A DNA stretch of 64,000 bases from Rhodeus uyekii (lineage: Eukaryota; Chordata; Actinopteri; Cypriniformes; Acheilognathidae): positions 423,001 through 487,000 of the forward strand of contig JAWRVZ010000028.1 of the NCBI GenBank assembly GCA_037043235.1. Direction: 5' to 3'. This document shows, one piece after another, positions 23,001 to 34,104 of this stretch. Position 1 is the stretch's first letter, and the number at the start of each line of letters is the position of its first letter. The notes under the pieces were generated by a model. That model ran no database searches and was not told the origin of the DNA. It saw only the letters and a program-made list of their open reading frames with translations. The position numbers were made by a program, and so were the translations under genes.

Positions 23001-26000
23001 ACGGCGAAGAGCTTCTTTAATCTGTAACAAAATGTTTTCATAATCATTATGAATTATTCAAACTCAGGGTAGGTATCAGTACAGATAAACTTACATTAAA
23101 GACACAGATCAAAGCCAGAGTCACAAGCCCCGAGTCAGGTTGAGTCTCAAGCAGAATCAGACTGACTAGGAAAAGCACAATCCCAGCGACGCCATCAAAC
23201 CGCAATGCAGTCCAACTGCACACAGAAATATTGCTTTTGGTCATACAGCAATCCCAATAATCAAAGTTGCTTTATATGCTGCAATAAATGTGACATGATT
23301 ATTTGACAAGTTTAGTGGGCTACATTTATAAGTAAAATGTTTACTACAAAGATATGTAATTATATTTTATAGGCTTGAAAATACAACATACTCAGAAAAA
23401 AGAAAAAGAAAAAAAGTTGTCAGTCACAGATGCATATTACACTCAAACGGCGCCCCCTAGTGTACTGTAAAGGTGAAAAATTGCAAAGCACCTAAAACAC
23501 AAACCTCTTTCTGTCCAAAAATCTAACAATTCAGCCTGAGAGTTAAATATGGATATATTCAGTATATAAATAAATATCAACATGCATTATCAGTAAATCT
23601 CAATTATGTAAACATAATTTACAGACTTTTATAAATAATTTAAAAAACAATTACGAAGGCTAATATTTCTGCATCAGCACCAAGTTACATTGGAGTAGGA
23701 CAATAGAAACAATTAATTAACTGTTGATTTAATTCAGTGATTTTTTTCTAGCTTATTCTAAACATGCAGAACTTTTGGAATCCTTCAACAAAAATGTACA
23801 TATACCGGTAAACCTTTTTTTAACCTTTCTGAGATGATTTTGTTGTACTTGACCAGCAGGTTTTGATGTATGGCTTGGAGGCAGTGCTTCAGACACACCT
23901 CCCTGCGTTTTGGCTCAGAAAGTGGAACTTCAACACAATGTGTCACACACTCCAGAGAAGCAACTGAAACAACAGGGTTTGCCTCCATGTGTCTGTTTTG
24001 TATGGGAGCTGCAGAAAAATTAGACTGAAGGGGAGGGGTGGAGTAATACAATGAGTATTGTAATGAATCTGTAATCCATGCTTGATTTTAGATTGTGATT
24101 TTCTTATGTACAAACTTTCAGGTCAATCATTCATGGGAAATTAAAGTACCTGAATATGGAGGAAGAGAATTATCAGCGGACACACAGCTAGGCTGAAAAC
24201 TGGCATGATGAAGCTGATTAAAGTGATGGTGCTCAATATGTCCAAAATACTCCTCAACCAGCGGTGCAAATGTTTGGGCAGCTCTTCATCAATCACTTGC
24301 ATATCCTGAGCCAACATGAGAAAACCATTGGACTTGATTGGGGTTGTTGAAATGGGATAAAATCAGATCCATGTTAGTTTTCCATGTTAGACATATGCTT
24401 TGTCCTCTGCAGGATGATACTCACCTGAGTGAATGCTTGCAGTGAGCAACTAGCATCTATCTTTTGGGAATGTACAGGCAGGTGAAGAACATCTGACAGC
24501 AGCTCAGAGTGTAACGTATGAGAAGCTTTAAGAGAACCGTAGGTCAGACAGTAGGCTGCACAGCACACAAGCAAGGCTGCAATACAAAAGCAAATACGTA
24601 AGCCAAGAAAAACCCCAAACTCGTATCTATTAAACTACAGGTTGACAATAACCTTGCAGGAGTCCGAGCAGCGCGTACGCAGACAGTCGCGAGTTTCTGA
24701 GCTCTCTCCACCCCTCCAGGCCTTGAACTTCTTTGGCTTCACTTGTCCACACGCACAGGACGGCATCCTGAGCTGAACTAACAGCACACACAGACAGGTA
24801 GACCAGCGAGGTAACGGACACCCAGTGCCAGCCGAAAGCCCTCAAATACAGCCGACGGGCCTCTCCGTTGTCCTGAAATTACAAAATCACATCACTACAC
24901 AAAATTCAAAGCAAAAAGAACCTCTTATGTAAATGGATAACTCACTCAAAAATTTTAAGTCATTATTTACAGAAAATCTTGCTATGATTTTAATGGAAAG
25001 AGCAGCTTGGACAAAAAAAATATGTTAGTAGACATAAGCAGAAGACGAACATTTCCATTTGAATGAACTAATCTTATAAAATAGCAGATACTGATAATGT
25101 CTTACAAATGAGGAATACAAAAAAATAAAAAAATTCAAATGAAAAGAATAATTAATGAAAAAACGCATCTATTAAAAAAAGTTATTAAAATTAAAATGAT
25201 CATTTTTGGTACATACTTTTTTGAATAGATTGTGTTCTTGTTTCTCATCAGAATTGCTGAGCTTATCTTTACACCTGTAAAAATCAAAACATCAAGAATA
25301 TGCAAAATACAATGTATTTAGGGCATACCAGTACATGAACAACAAAACCACAGGGGTGGAGAAACAAGGTGAAGCTTGATGATGATGCCACAAGAAGCTC
25401 ATTAATGTGAGATAAAAAGAGAATGTCAATGGCCCTGTTCATTCAGACTCATGGTTTTCTTTCCCATGAGATTTTATCAGGCCTTATCATCATCCTGTGA
25501 CCAACAATCCCTGTTTGTGATTCTGTGAATATCATCCTTTCTTAACCTGCACTAACCCTCACAAGGCCAATCTAGTGCAGAGAACACAGTGTAAGAAAAG
25601 CATGATAAATTCGCTTAGGGGGATCAGAAAGATATTAAAATCAGAAGCACTGCTAATGCTCTTAAATGCACCGATGTTTGTCTTGGATTAAAGCAATTTA
25701 ATATATTAATGCTGGATCAGTACTAGACAATGAAGGCCTATGGGTCAGATCACACACTGTGCTTTACCCACTATTCTGGACTCTGCCAAATCAAAGGGCA
25801 GAGGTTTATGTAACATGCACACAAATATTGTATTTGAATTATGCTGGAGACATATTACAAAAAAAAAATCCTCTATACATGCATTCAAAATTTGTAGTCA
25901 GTAAATTCATTTATATTAAGAATTTAATACTTTGATTCTGCAAGGATGGATTAAATTGATCAAATGATGAAAAAACATTTATAATGTTAGAAAAGGTTTT

Positions 26001-29000
26001 TGTGAGGTTTTTATGGTTTCCACAAAGACATTAAGCAGAATTACCATTTTCAACATTGATAAGAAGAAATGTTTCTTAAGCATCAAATCAGCATATTAGA
26101 ATACGAGTTGAGTATTGATGCTGAAAAATTAGCTTTACCACAGAAATACATTTTTAAGTTAAAATACATTAACATTGAAAAAAAACACCAACTTACCCAT
26201 CACATGGCTGCTGAGAACTGTCAGACAGAATGTCTTCTGTGGCACCTGAGAGGATGACGCTTTATAGTTAACAATAACAACAAATATATAAATATGAGAG
26301 CGAGACACACACACACACATTGTGACTTCACCTTTTGTAACTAACTGAGAGGTCTCCAAGTCCTTTGTGAGAAAGATTTTCTCCAAATGGCAAAGAGACT
26401 GTTGTGCCTTATTTATTAGAACAAAAAGTATGAAATCTAAAGTTTATTACAATTTTATTAAAATCTTCAATGGTTTGGACATTGTCACATGTATGCTACC
26501 TGCTTGAGAACAAACAAGAGCCCAGGGAGCTCCAGCAGAGGTGGGCGGAGCAATCTGAAGAAACAGAGGGATGTAAAGATCTGAGACGGTGTGAGAACAT
26601 TCCCATCATCCACCAGGACAAACACACCAAGAGTAGATAAACCAACCTTTATGGAAAGACAAAGAGTATGGAAAATATGGGTCAAGGGAGATGTAGAAAA
26701 AACAGTTCATCTGTTCTTTACAAAACTCTGTCCAAATTCTGGACTATGTCAGAGGTTTTTACTGACGAAAGAGGACCTCGATGTTCTGACCTCAGGTTGT
26801 AATCTATGACTGAGTTTTAATCGATGATTTGAGTTTTAATCTCAGAGCTCTGTGGATTTGTTTATTTAGTAAGCCCCTGTGCATCTGGAGAAGAGAGAAA
26901 AGGTAATTTCAAGTCAAAGTCACAGAGAGGGTAGTTTAGTAATAATAAAAAGTGAAAACCAGAGCTACAAAAACCAGCAAGAAAAATAGCAGGACCAGAA
27001 AATAAACATGTTGGTCAGTCCAGCAAAACATGTCCAGAATACCAAGCACTCACCAGGAAAGGCATACAGACAGAGTCGAGCATAGAGAAGGCTGTCAAAT
27101 ATCCCAGAATTCTTAGCAACTCCAGCTCCCTGCCCCGTGACTCTGTAACTCTCTGATGGAACCAAGACTCCCATGCAAGTAGCTTCAGCGCCTACACAAA
27201 GGCAGATGCATGAAATTATAATTCACCCAATTTTTATCTGAATGCACATTATTGTGAACAATTTATCCATGCATAAGTTTCATTTTTTTACCTATTTTTA
27301 ACCTCGCAACCAAAATGGCATGAATCATTTTGTCCACTTAAACCCTTTCAATCGACTGCAAGCTTGCATTAAAATGTGCCTCCATCTGATCAACAATAGA
27401 TGAATTGAACCACGACCCCACATTTTTTTTTTTTTGATAATCAGTTGATATACATCACAATACAAAAGAAAAGATGTGTTACTTAAACTTAAACCAGAGC
27501 AGTTACAAAACAAGTGAAATACAAAAATGCCAGATTAATTTTCTTCAGTGCCTAATCAAGCTAGCACTATGCAAAGCTCATAAAGGTAATTTAATTTGAC
27601 ACTTTTAAGCTTCTGTAATATAACAAGATGTCAAAAAGGCATTAACATTTTCATGATTAAAAACAAACACACATTAATGGAAGTTTCTATTATTTATAAT
27701 CAGGCAATGAATAAACCACACATTAAAATGCTGTGTCAAACAAAAACAATAATTTGCAAATAATTGATAATAAACTGCAATATTTCATAAAAATAGGATT
27801 TGTCATTTTTGACTTCATGGTGACTTTAAAAGCATTAATTTATGCAAGAAATGAACCTGACCTTTTTGCACTTAAGGCAAGAAACATTCCTCCAATCCAA
27901 ATCATGCTCGGACACATGACTGTAATACTAAAATCACCTCTGACTGGAATTGAAAGTAATTCAAAAGAGGAAAGACTAAATGATTACAAATGAGGATTAG
28001 GAACAGAAAGGACCTGGTATTTATGCAACATTTCCTTGATGAGTTGTTCACTCCTTTCCTTGATGATTCGCTGAGTTCTCTGAGGAACAACAAACAAAGA
28101 TTATACATATCAGCAACAAAACACAGGAGACAGACATGTACTGAGATGCAATAACCTGCACTTACAAACCCGAATTTTTCAATAAAACTAACCCGAAGCT
28201 GTTTGGCTTTGTGCTCCACTGAGGAGTTGACAGGGATGAGGACTAGTAGCAATACCACCCCCACCAGCACGCCAGGACCCAATTCTCCCCACAGTAAGCC
28301 TAGACAGAGAGCGACTCTCAATGGGCAGGACCAAAGACAGCTCAATGTGACCACCAACTCTGCTACACATTCAACTTCGCCTAATACACCCCTTCCCTGA
28401 GTAGTGTTGTTTTGTTGGCGAGAACTATGGGAAAGAGACAATGTCTTAAATATATAGGAGGAGGAGGAGGGGGTGGGGGAAATGGAGGGAACCATGGAGG
28501 AAGAAGAGAAACCATTTAGCATTTGAAAAAGAAGAAAGCTTACTTGTGTTTTTTGTTAGGACTCAAAGCATATTAATTAAGCAAATAAGACAGTCATGAC
28601 CTTTACCTTCCTGTAGAGGGCACCAGCCAGAACCGCTTGTGCATTGGCTGTAATTATCCTACTAAGTTTCTCAAAGTGATGCTGAGAAACAGCACTGCAG
28701 CAAACTGCTCCCAACACCACCAGAGAATGTGTGTATCCAGACCAGTCAAACACAGGCTGCCTCTCACAGAACAGGATAACCCATCTGAGGTTAAAAGACA
28801 TGTACATAAACATGATTTATATAAACATAAATGTATTGCACTTTATATATTTGCATCTTTAAAGGCAGTTTTCTCTAAATGTAATTTATCAAATGGACTG
28901 AACCCCAAATCTTATATACATGCCAAACTTCACAATTCCTTTTCAAAGTAGATCTTCGATGCTGCGTCTTGGTATTGGGTTAAGGTTAGGTCATCAGGAA

Positions 29001-30965
29001 ATTGCTGAGTGTGGCTGCTTCCGACCTGACTGATAGCGTTATTAATAGTCCGCCTCTTCCGCTTTTTTTGTCGTTTGTGAGCCTTGCTAATGGAGCAAGC
29101 TTGTTTAGCCATTACTCTTCACTCTGATGGGCCACTGTGAGAGAGCTCCCCTATCACTTAACCTTTTTTGTTTGGTATGAAATTCAGATTTGTCTGCAAA
29201 AGCAGCCTCGATCATCGGGTCACAGGTGGGCAAAGTAGGGGCGAATGTTATCAAATAAATCCGCCTCCTCTGCTTACCACCTTGCACTCAGTTCGTTGGC
29301 CGTTCTGCGGTTGCTATAGTTGCCATGGAGGGGCATCTGTAATAAGGAGAAAGAAAAGACCTTTTCCTCAATGGTTTGGTCTCACACTCTGAACTCTTCT
29401 GCCTGCTTATAAGTCAGCCTCGTTCTATACAGCACTTTGGTGGGGTGTTGTCCGTAGAGGGAATTTAAGCTATTCCCACTATGTTCGTGAATATTCACAG
29501 CCTAGTGAGGTAGACATTCCCTCAGCATTGCTTAGTGGGTATTGGTTTCCCATAGCATCAATACCAAGACACAGCGTCAAAGTTCCAGTTGATTCGAAAG
29601 AGAGCTTCTCAGGTTATGACTTTAAACCTGGTTCCTTGACATACCAGTGTGTCTCCTTCAGACAAAAGGGCACTCCGTGTGTGACATCATAGACTGCTGT
29701 CTATAATTATAGGTATTTGTTTATAGTTGCCTCAGACACCGGCCACACTGACGCCGTTCCCATAGCATCAATACAAAGCCGTTTCCCCTTCTCAGGGAAC
29801 CAGGGTTACAGTCATAACTGAAGACTTTTCATTCTTATCTATATTCTGAATGTTTTTACCGAGGGTTTTGTTGATATATGATTTGCCTGATTTTATACAT
29901 TTTATTCCTAAAAACAAGGTGAATCTTTTTTCTGGCTGTTGACAGGATTTACAGATTTATGGAATGATAACTAGAGATATCCAAAATCCCCCATTTAAAA
30001 ACATTTGACTTTAATGTCAACAATGTAGAAAGACTTTTTAAACTGGCTTGTTCAGATTTCTGATATGGAAATGTATGCAAATTAGTGAATATTTAATTAG
30101 ATAATTCTTCATTAGTCATACCTGAGTGTAATAAGACCTAAAATGCTAAAAAGATCAGTTGACAGTCTCAGAAGCACAACTTTGACTAAAGCTGGATGGA
30201 ACGTCATCCATATTGCATAAAGGAGAGAGTAACCAGTATTGGTTTTCCTGGAGACAAGCAGTAACTCTCTTCCAGAATACTCTTCTAGGTCTGACCTCTG
30301 TATAAATCAAATATTAACATGATTAGCAATACATCTCATACATACAAAGCATACTTTTCACAATGAAACAATAAAAACAAGTCCAACCGGGAAGGTTGTC
30401 CCTGGCCCTTGAGTATTTTTAGTTACCTCACTGTAATTCTGTTGTTTCTCCCACTCATTCTCAAACACTGAGCATAGGGTGTGGACAGCATCCTCATTAT
30501 ACGGCTTGCAAAAGTCAGACAAATGCAATTGTCCTCTGTGACCCATTACAACCACCCTGGGGGGAAAAAACTGTTAAAGGTTGCTGTGATTGACATTATA
30601 GAATACCCATTTAACCAAAACAGATATGGCTCCCTTTTAACTGTGAGCAGAAATATTGGCAAAGGCAATAATATCAGTTAATGGTAAAATATAATATGCA
30701 ATTAATAATTTGTAAGGGAATCGACAGATCTATCTATATCTATTTATATGCATAGATAGATAGATAGATAGATATACTGGTCTTATATGAAAAAAGAAAA
30801 ACTGTTAAATCAAATAAATGTGTACTAATGAAGGATTTATTTTTCAAACCAAGAAATTAATCATTACAATAATGTGAACTTTGCTCTCTTGACTCATTCT
30901 AAACATACTGAAACATGTACTGCGGGGGAAACACATCAATAAAAGTTAAAAGTTGCTTACCTCAT
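20039..30965 (-). CDS. abcc13: ABCC/MRP-type transporter lacking NBD1, with degenerate NBD2 (22 exons)
   Basis: Minus-strand exons: 30965-30961, 30556-30427, 30297-30122, 28784-28607, 28444-28193, 28079-28014, 27191-27054, 26646-26500, 26407-26332, 26245-26197, 25274-25217, 24872-24653, 24576-24425, 24305-24150, 24024-23825, 23215-23095, 23021-22920, 22767-22624, 22402-22244, 21994-21828, 20415-20221, 20123-20039. All phases fit, giving 991 aa with no internal stop; full ABCC proteins have ~1300-1500. There is no TMD0. TMD1 is recognisable (LYRK, ALKLLAWESWF), as are TMD2 and one C-terminal NBD. The first NBD is absent: exon 9 joins via two short exons to TMD2. The exact member is inferred from synteny with lipi and chodl (human 21q, where ABCC13 is a pseudogene). 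The start codon is weakly supported. Confidence 0.85.
20221..22767 (-). other. NBD2 of the ABCC transporter, catalytic motifs degraded
   Basis: Five exons encode residues ~743-991. The fold is recognisable: GEVKFRNYE, an ARSGAVLIDDVNI strand, LHELR, FSGPLRANLDPF, SFGQRRLLCLARALL and CVD. The Walker A segment (IGVVSKGKADTDGL, residues 791-804, near 22402-22361) lacks the GxGKS core. Walker B is LLVEEA, with Glu922 in place of the usual Asp. The H-loop His is Gln (Q954, codon 20252-20250). The signature reads FSFGQ. By family knowledge such a site should not hydrolyse ATP normally. Confidence 0.85.
20498..21535 (+). mobile_element. Decayed Tc1/mariner-type transposon in an ABC transporter intron
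   Basis: Inverted ends: left cactgctcaaa..., with a gggaacacttaaatcac block just inside, and right gtgacttaagtgttccc...ggagcattg, flanked by TA. The interior is a degenerate Tc1-like transposase in the + direction with recognisable pieces such as RRYWKTGHYTRRTRQRHGRE, ARALQNDLQQ and a DESRFT-like segment, but with frameshifts and stops. It lies in the intron between exons 20 and 21 of the gene, in the opposite orientation. Confidence 0.85.
25275..26196 (-). other. Intron occupying the place where NBD1 exons would be expected
   Basis: This 0.92-kb intron lies between exons 10 and 11. In ABCC relatives the exons for NBD1 fall between TMD1 and TMD2. I looked on the minus strand for Walker A, signature and Walker B remnants and saw none. 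A deletion of the NBD1 exons, not mere decay in place, is the simpler reading. Confidence 0.6.
28940..29815. repeat. Unclassified repeat block in transporter intron 3
   Basis: The motif gtcttggtattg (28973-28984) recurs inverted near 29558-29575 (caataccaagacacagc), and the sequence cccatagcatcaata occurs at about 29549 and 29759. The right end contains cccttctcagggaaccaggg, which resembles a motif often seen in fish dispersed retroelements (possibly DIRS-like). I could not fix ends or class, and no protein is encoded. Confidence 0.4.
30753..30775. repeat. GATA microsatellite
   Basis: Short (GATA)n run in intron 1 of the ABC transporter gene. Confidence 0.85.
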
Positions 30966-31270
30966 TTCACTAACGCTGGCGGCGTCTGAAAACAATATAT
31001 TGTCTTGCAGCGTGTAAATGACATCCTGCAAGACTGCATCTGGAGCTGGAACAATAGCAGCTTAGAGGACAACACATAAAGTAACTTACATTTTACGTTA
31101 TTTACGACATTCACGTTTTAAAAGCTCCCGTGACATGTTTTGGGATAATTAAAGCCCGCTTTCCTTGAGGATTTAAACCGCGTCTGCAGCATAAACAGTG
31201 GAATGCAGCGTGCGCACATGGCCAATGAGAGCGGGGATTTCATCTGGGGGCGTGGCGTGTTTCACAGCTG
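30966..31270 (-). promoter_or_regulatory. Probable promoter/5' UTR of the ABC transporter gene
   Basis: GC-richer than its surroundings, with gggggcgtggcgtg (GC-box-like, 31246-31259) and an inverted CCAAT-like element (gccaatgag near 31220). An open frame continues upstream of the proposed ATG for ~20 codons but is closed by a stop with no other Met. No TATA box was seen. Confidence 0.45.
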
Positions 31271-31480
31271 TCAATCATTTGGTTCTGCAAAACATTTCAA
31301 TCATTTTTGAGAACACAATTAACATTTGACATAAAGAGTCGTAATCCCTTGCATGATCAACACTGGATATGGGAGATTCACACTCAAGATCTACATGATT
31401 CTCCCTCACACGTAGATAATTTTGACTGCTGGTGGACTGAAGAAGGCTTCCTTTCCTTTGGACACCTGTTTCTGGAATGG

Positions 31481-32570
31481 TCAGGTTAAAAACACAGGAA
31501 ACAGAGCCTTTTTTTTACTGTAAGTAAAACCAGAATGTGAGGTGTCCTTGCAAACCAAGCATGGTGAATCATTCAAGCCTGGAATCCTAGACAGGTTGTT
31601 TCTCTTCCTGTTCACCTTGTTAGCCTGTGCACTTCCACTATTATTCATCAGAACTCTCTCCAGCATATTGATCACTTTTTCCAGAGCCATATTTTCAGAC
31701 TGTTTTGACTGGAAAGTATCATGTTCACTTTTCACTGGGTTGAGACTAAGACTCACACGCACCTCATTCACAGCAATCTTTTTTTCACATTCAATTGGTC
31801 TATTTCCTTTTCTTGTGGCTCTGAGACATTTCTCTGAATGGTACCTGTTCAGAATCTCTTGCACTTCATAAGCTGTCCATTTTTCAATGGTTTTTGAACG
31901 AAATGTTAGCGTTAGATCCGAATTTGGACAATTCCTAATGGAAATGCATGTGACTTCAAACAGTTGGTTGTTCAGCACCCTGTTGTTTTAGACACTGAGC
32001 TACGATGTCGGCAGTATGGTTCAAACGCACCCAGTAATCAAACCGATCCTTCCTGCCCTTCAGTAGGCAGAAAACCCTTTCTTATGAAGTTTTTCATGAG
32101 CTCCACCCACTCATCAAGTGTAACAGTGTCCTCTGAAAATGGAGGTTATTTAACTTCCCTCTGATGCACAACTTGAACCTGGTATTTACATGACGTGGCG
32201 CTGTGCTCAGGTATGTATCTACTCTCATGATGTTTTTGATAGACGTAGCTTCAGTTTGACTGTGCAAATTCAAGTGTGCAAGAATACTGTCTGCCAGTTG
32301 CAGGCCTACTTGCTGAACTGTTACCCATCTGACTCATTACATCACTGGTAAAGGCTGGAGTTGATGTGCTAATTGGCTGCGTATTTTCGGAACTGCAATG
32401 ACCCACATGAATAGGGCTGTCATTAGCATTTGGTGTGAGAACTGGATTTGGTTCTAACCCCATACCATTGTTGACACCACACATAGTAACTGTAGCAGGA
32501 CTAGAGCGAATGTCTGGAAAGGGAATTGGTGTCGCTATTAGACCTGTCCCACGACCAACATACTAAGAAT
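31481..32570 (-). pseudogene. Decayed Gag-like retroelement ORFs
   Basis: On the minus strand two open stretches (32484-32251 and 31978-31481) are joined by a region with stops. The middle encodes a WVELMKNFI segment reminiscent of retrotransposon capsid proteins. The last part has a CLVCKDTSHS segment like half of a zinc knuckle. No reverse transcriptase or LTR was recognised. The class (LTR element or domesticated relative) is unresolved and the copy is broken. Confidence 0.45.
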
Positions 32571-33990
32571 CAGTAAACCTTGAGTTTTCCATAATCAAGT
32601 CATAAAGAAAAGAAAAAAAAAGTGTGCACTTGGTGTCAAAATAATAGTAATATCAAGTCACTTCAAAGTGTTTATTCAAAAATGTTCTCCAAGGTATTTT
32701 CCAAAAGTCCTGGAATAAATGTAGAGCTTAGCTGAAGCTCCTGTGCAGAGAAGAATGAAGACCGGCCCGCCAGTTTGATGTTTGAATGATCATCGACCAT
32801 CTTGACTGAAGTCCTGAGTCACGGCACCAATTTGACCTTTGCTTTTTTCTGGCCCATGTCGCCACACTCCTCAACAGGACACACACTCGTAATGTGGATG
32901 ATTTAATTATTTATTTGTCTGCACACAGAGAATTGAAAACCAGTGAGAAGACAGACACAGACGCAGATCCATCTATTAAAAATACATTTCACTTAATTAG
33001 AACATGAAAAGATTTGGGAGCACACGAGACCAAGAATAAAAACACAAAACACTCCTAAATTTGAATAGAAAACACTCCCTAAAACACAATCAACATCTAT
33101 TATAAACAACTATTTCCATATAACATCCAACTGTTAAAAATGTTATATTTTAAACTTTTACAGTGGAGCTACAACATAAACAACTCAGTGGAGGAAACCG
33201 CGGAACCAATGAACAGCGATATCCCTTTAAAGCAGGATTTAACTGACATACAGTACTGTATTTTATTTTGAGGGCTCTTTATCTCGTTACACACACACAC
33301 ACAAAATGTATGTGTGTGTGTATGTGTGTATGTGTGTATATATATATATATATTTGTTTTGAGGGGTTTTGTGCAACAACAAAAAAAACTTCACATTATG
33401 GGGCAGATTTACTAACAGCTTTTGGCGTTAAAAACAATCTACTGTCAATATTTACAAAAGAAAAATTAGTTTTGAAACGGCATGGACAGAGTTCTTTTCG
33501 CAGCTGATCCTATTGCATATGCACTTGTGGGAGTTTCCCTTTCAGACGCAAAATGTATTAGGCCTATATTTCAGCAAAGATGGAATGAACAGCTTGATTA
33601 TAGTCCATGAAGCCAACATCCAGCCACACGAGAACATTCACAGTCCACCTGATAAGGACATTTAATAATGCTGTTAAATAGAGAAAGCATCTTACATTTA
33701 GCAAAGCCTCAGTATTGTTAGTCTTTTTTTTTTTACACAGAAAGACAAAATGGAAAATGTAGTCTCAAGCACTAGCTGCCCATAATTATTCTGTAGGTTC
33801 TCTGTTAATTAAATGTTTTAATTAACCTGCACCATTATTTTGTATCAGAAACGTGCTTTTATTGTAATATCTGTTGATTAAGTTTGGTTGAGTATTCTGT
33901 TAATAATAATTATAATAATCATAATAAATTAGTATTCTTAATAATAAACTAAAAACAATATGGATTAAAAAAAATAGCGCAAGTTTTTGT
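32571..33990. other. Intergenic DNA with CA/TG and TA microsatellites
   Basis: No exon-like ORF recognised. A CA run (33290-33304), then a TG/TA run (33310-33353), is present. Upstream of the unrecognised gene at 34-36 kb. Confidence 0.5.
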
Positions 33991-34094
33991 ATGAACAATG
34001 ATGAATTAGAAAATGTCACTCTTTGTATTTGTATTGCATTTTCAGTGACAGCCTCGGTCTCTCCCATCACTCAAAAAACTCGCGTGCTCGAGAG

Positions 34095-34102
34095 TGACGT
34101 CA
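34095..34102 (+). promoter_or_regulatory. Consensus cAMP response element (CRE)
   Basis: Perfect palindrome TGACGTCA, three bases before an ATG (34105) whose short exon ends in a clean GTGAGT donor. CREs usually lie within ~100 bp of a transcription start, so this supports a promoter here. If the start site is downstream, the ATG at 34105 would not be translated. Confidence 0.6.
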
Positions 34103-34104
34103 CA

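Noticed and set aside
25275..26196. Possible decayed NBD1 exons in this intron
   Set aside because: No Walker A, signature or Walker B remnant seen on the minus strand in any frame.
27902..28522. 206-aa minus-strand ORF as an independent gene
   Set aside because: It is transporter exons 5 and 6 read through their flanking introns.
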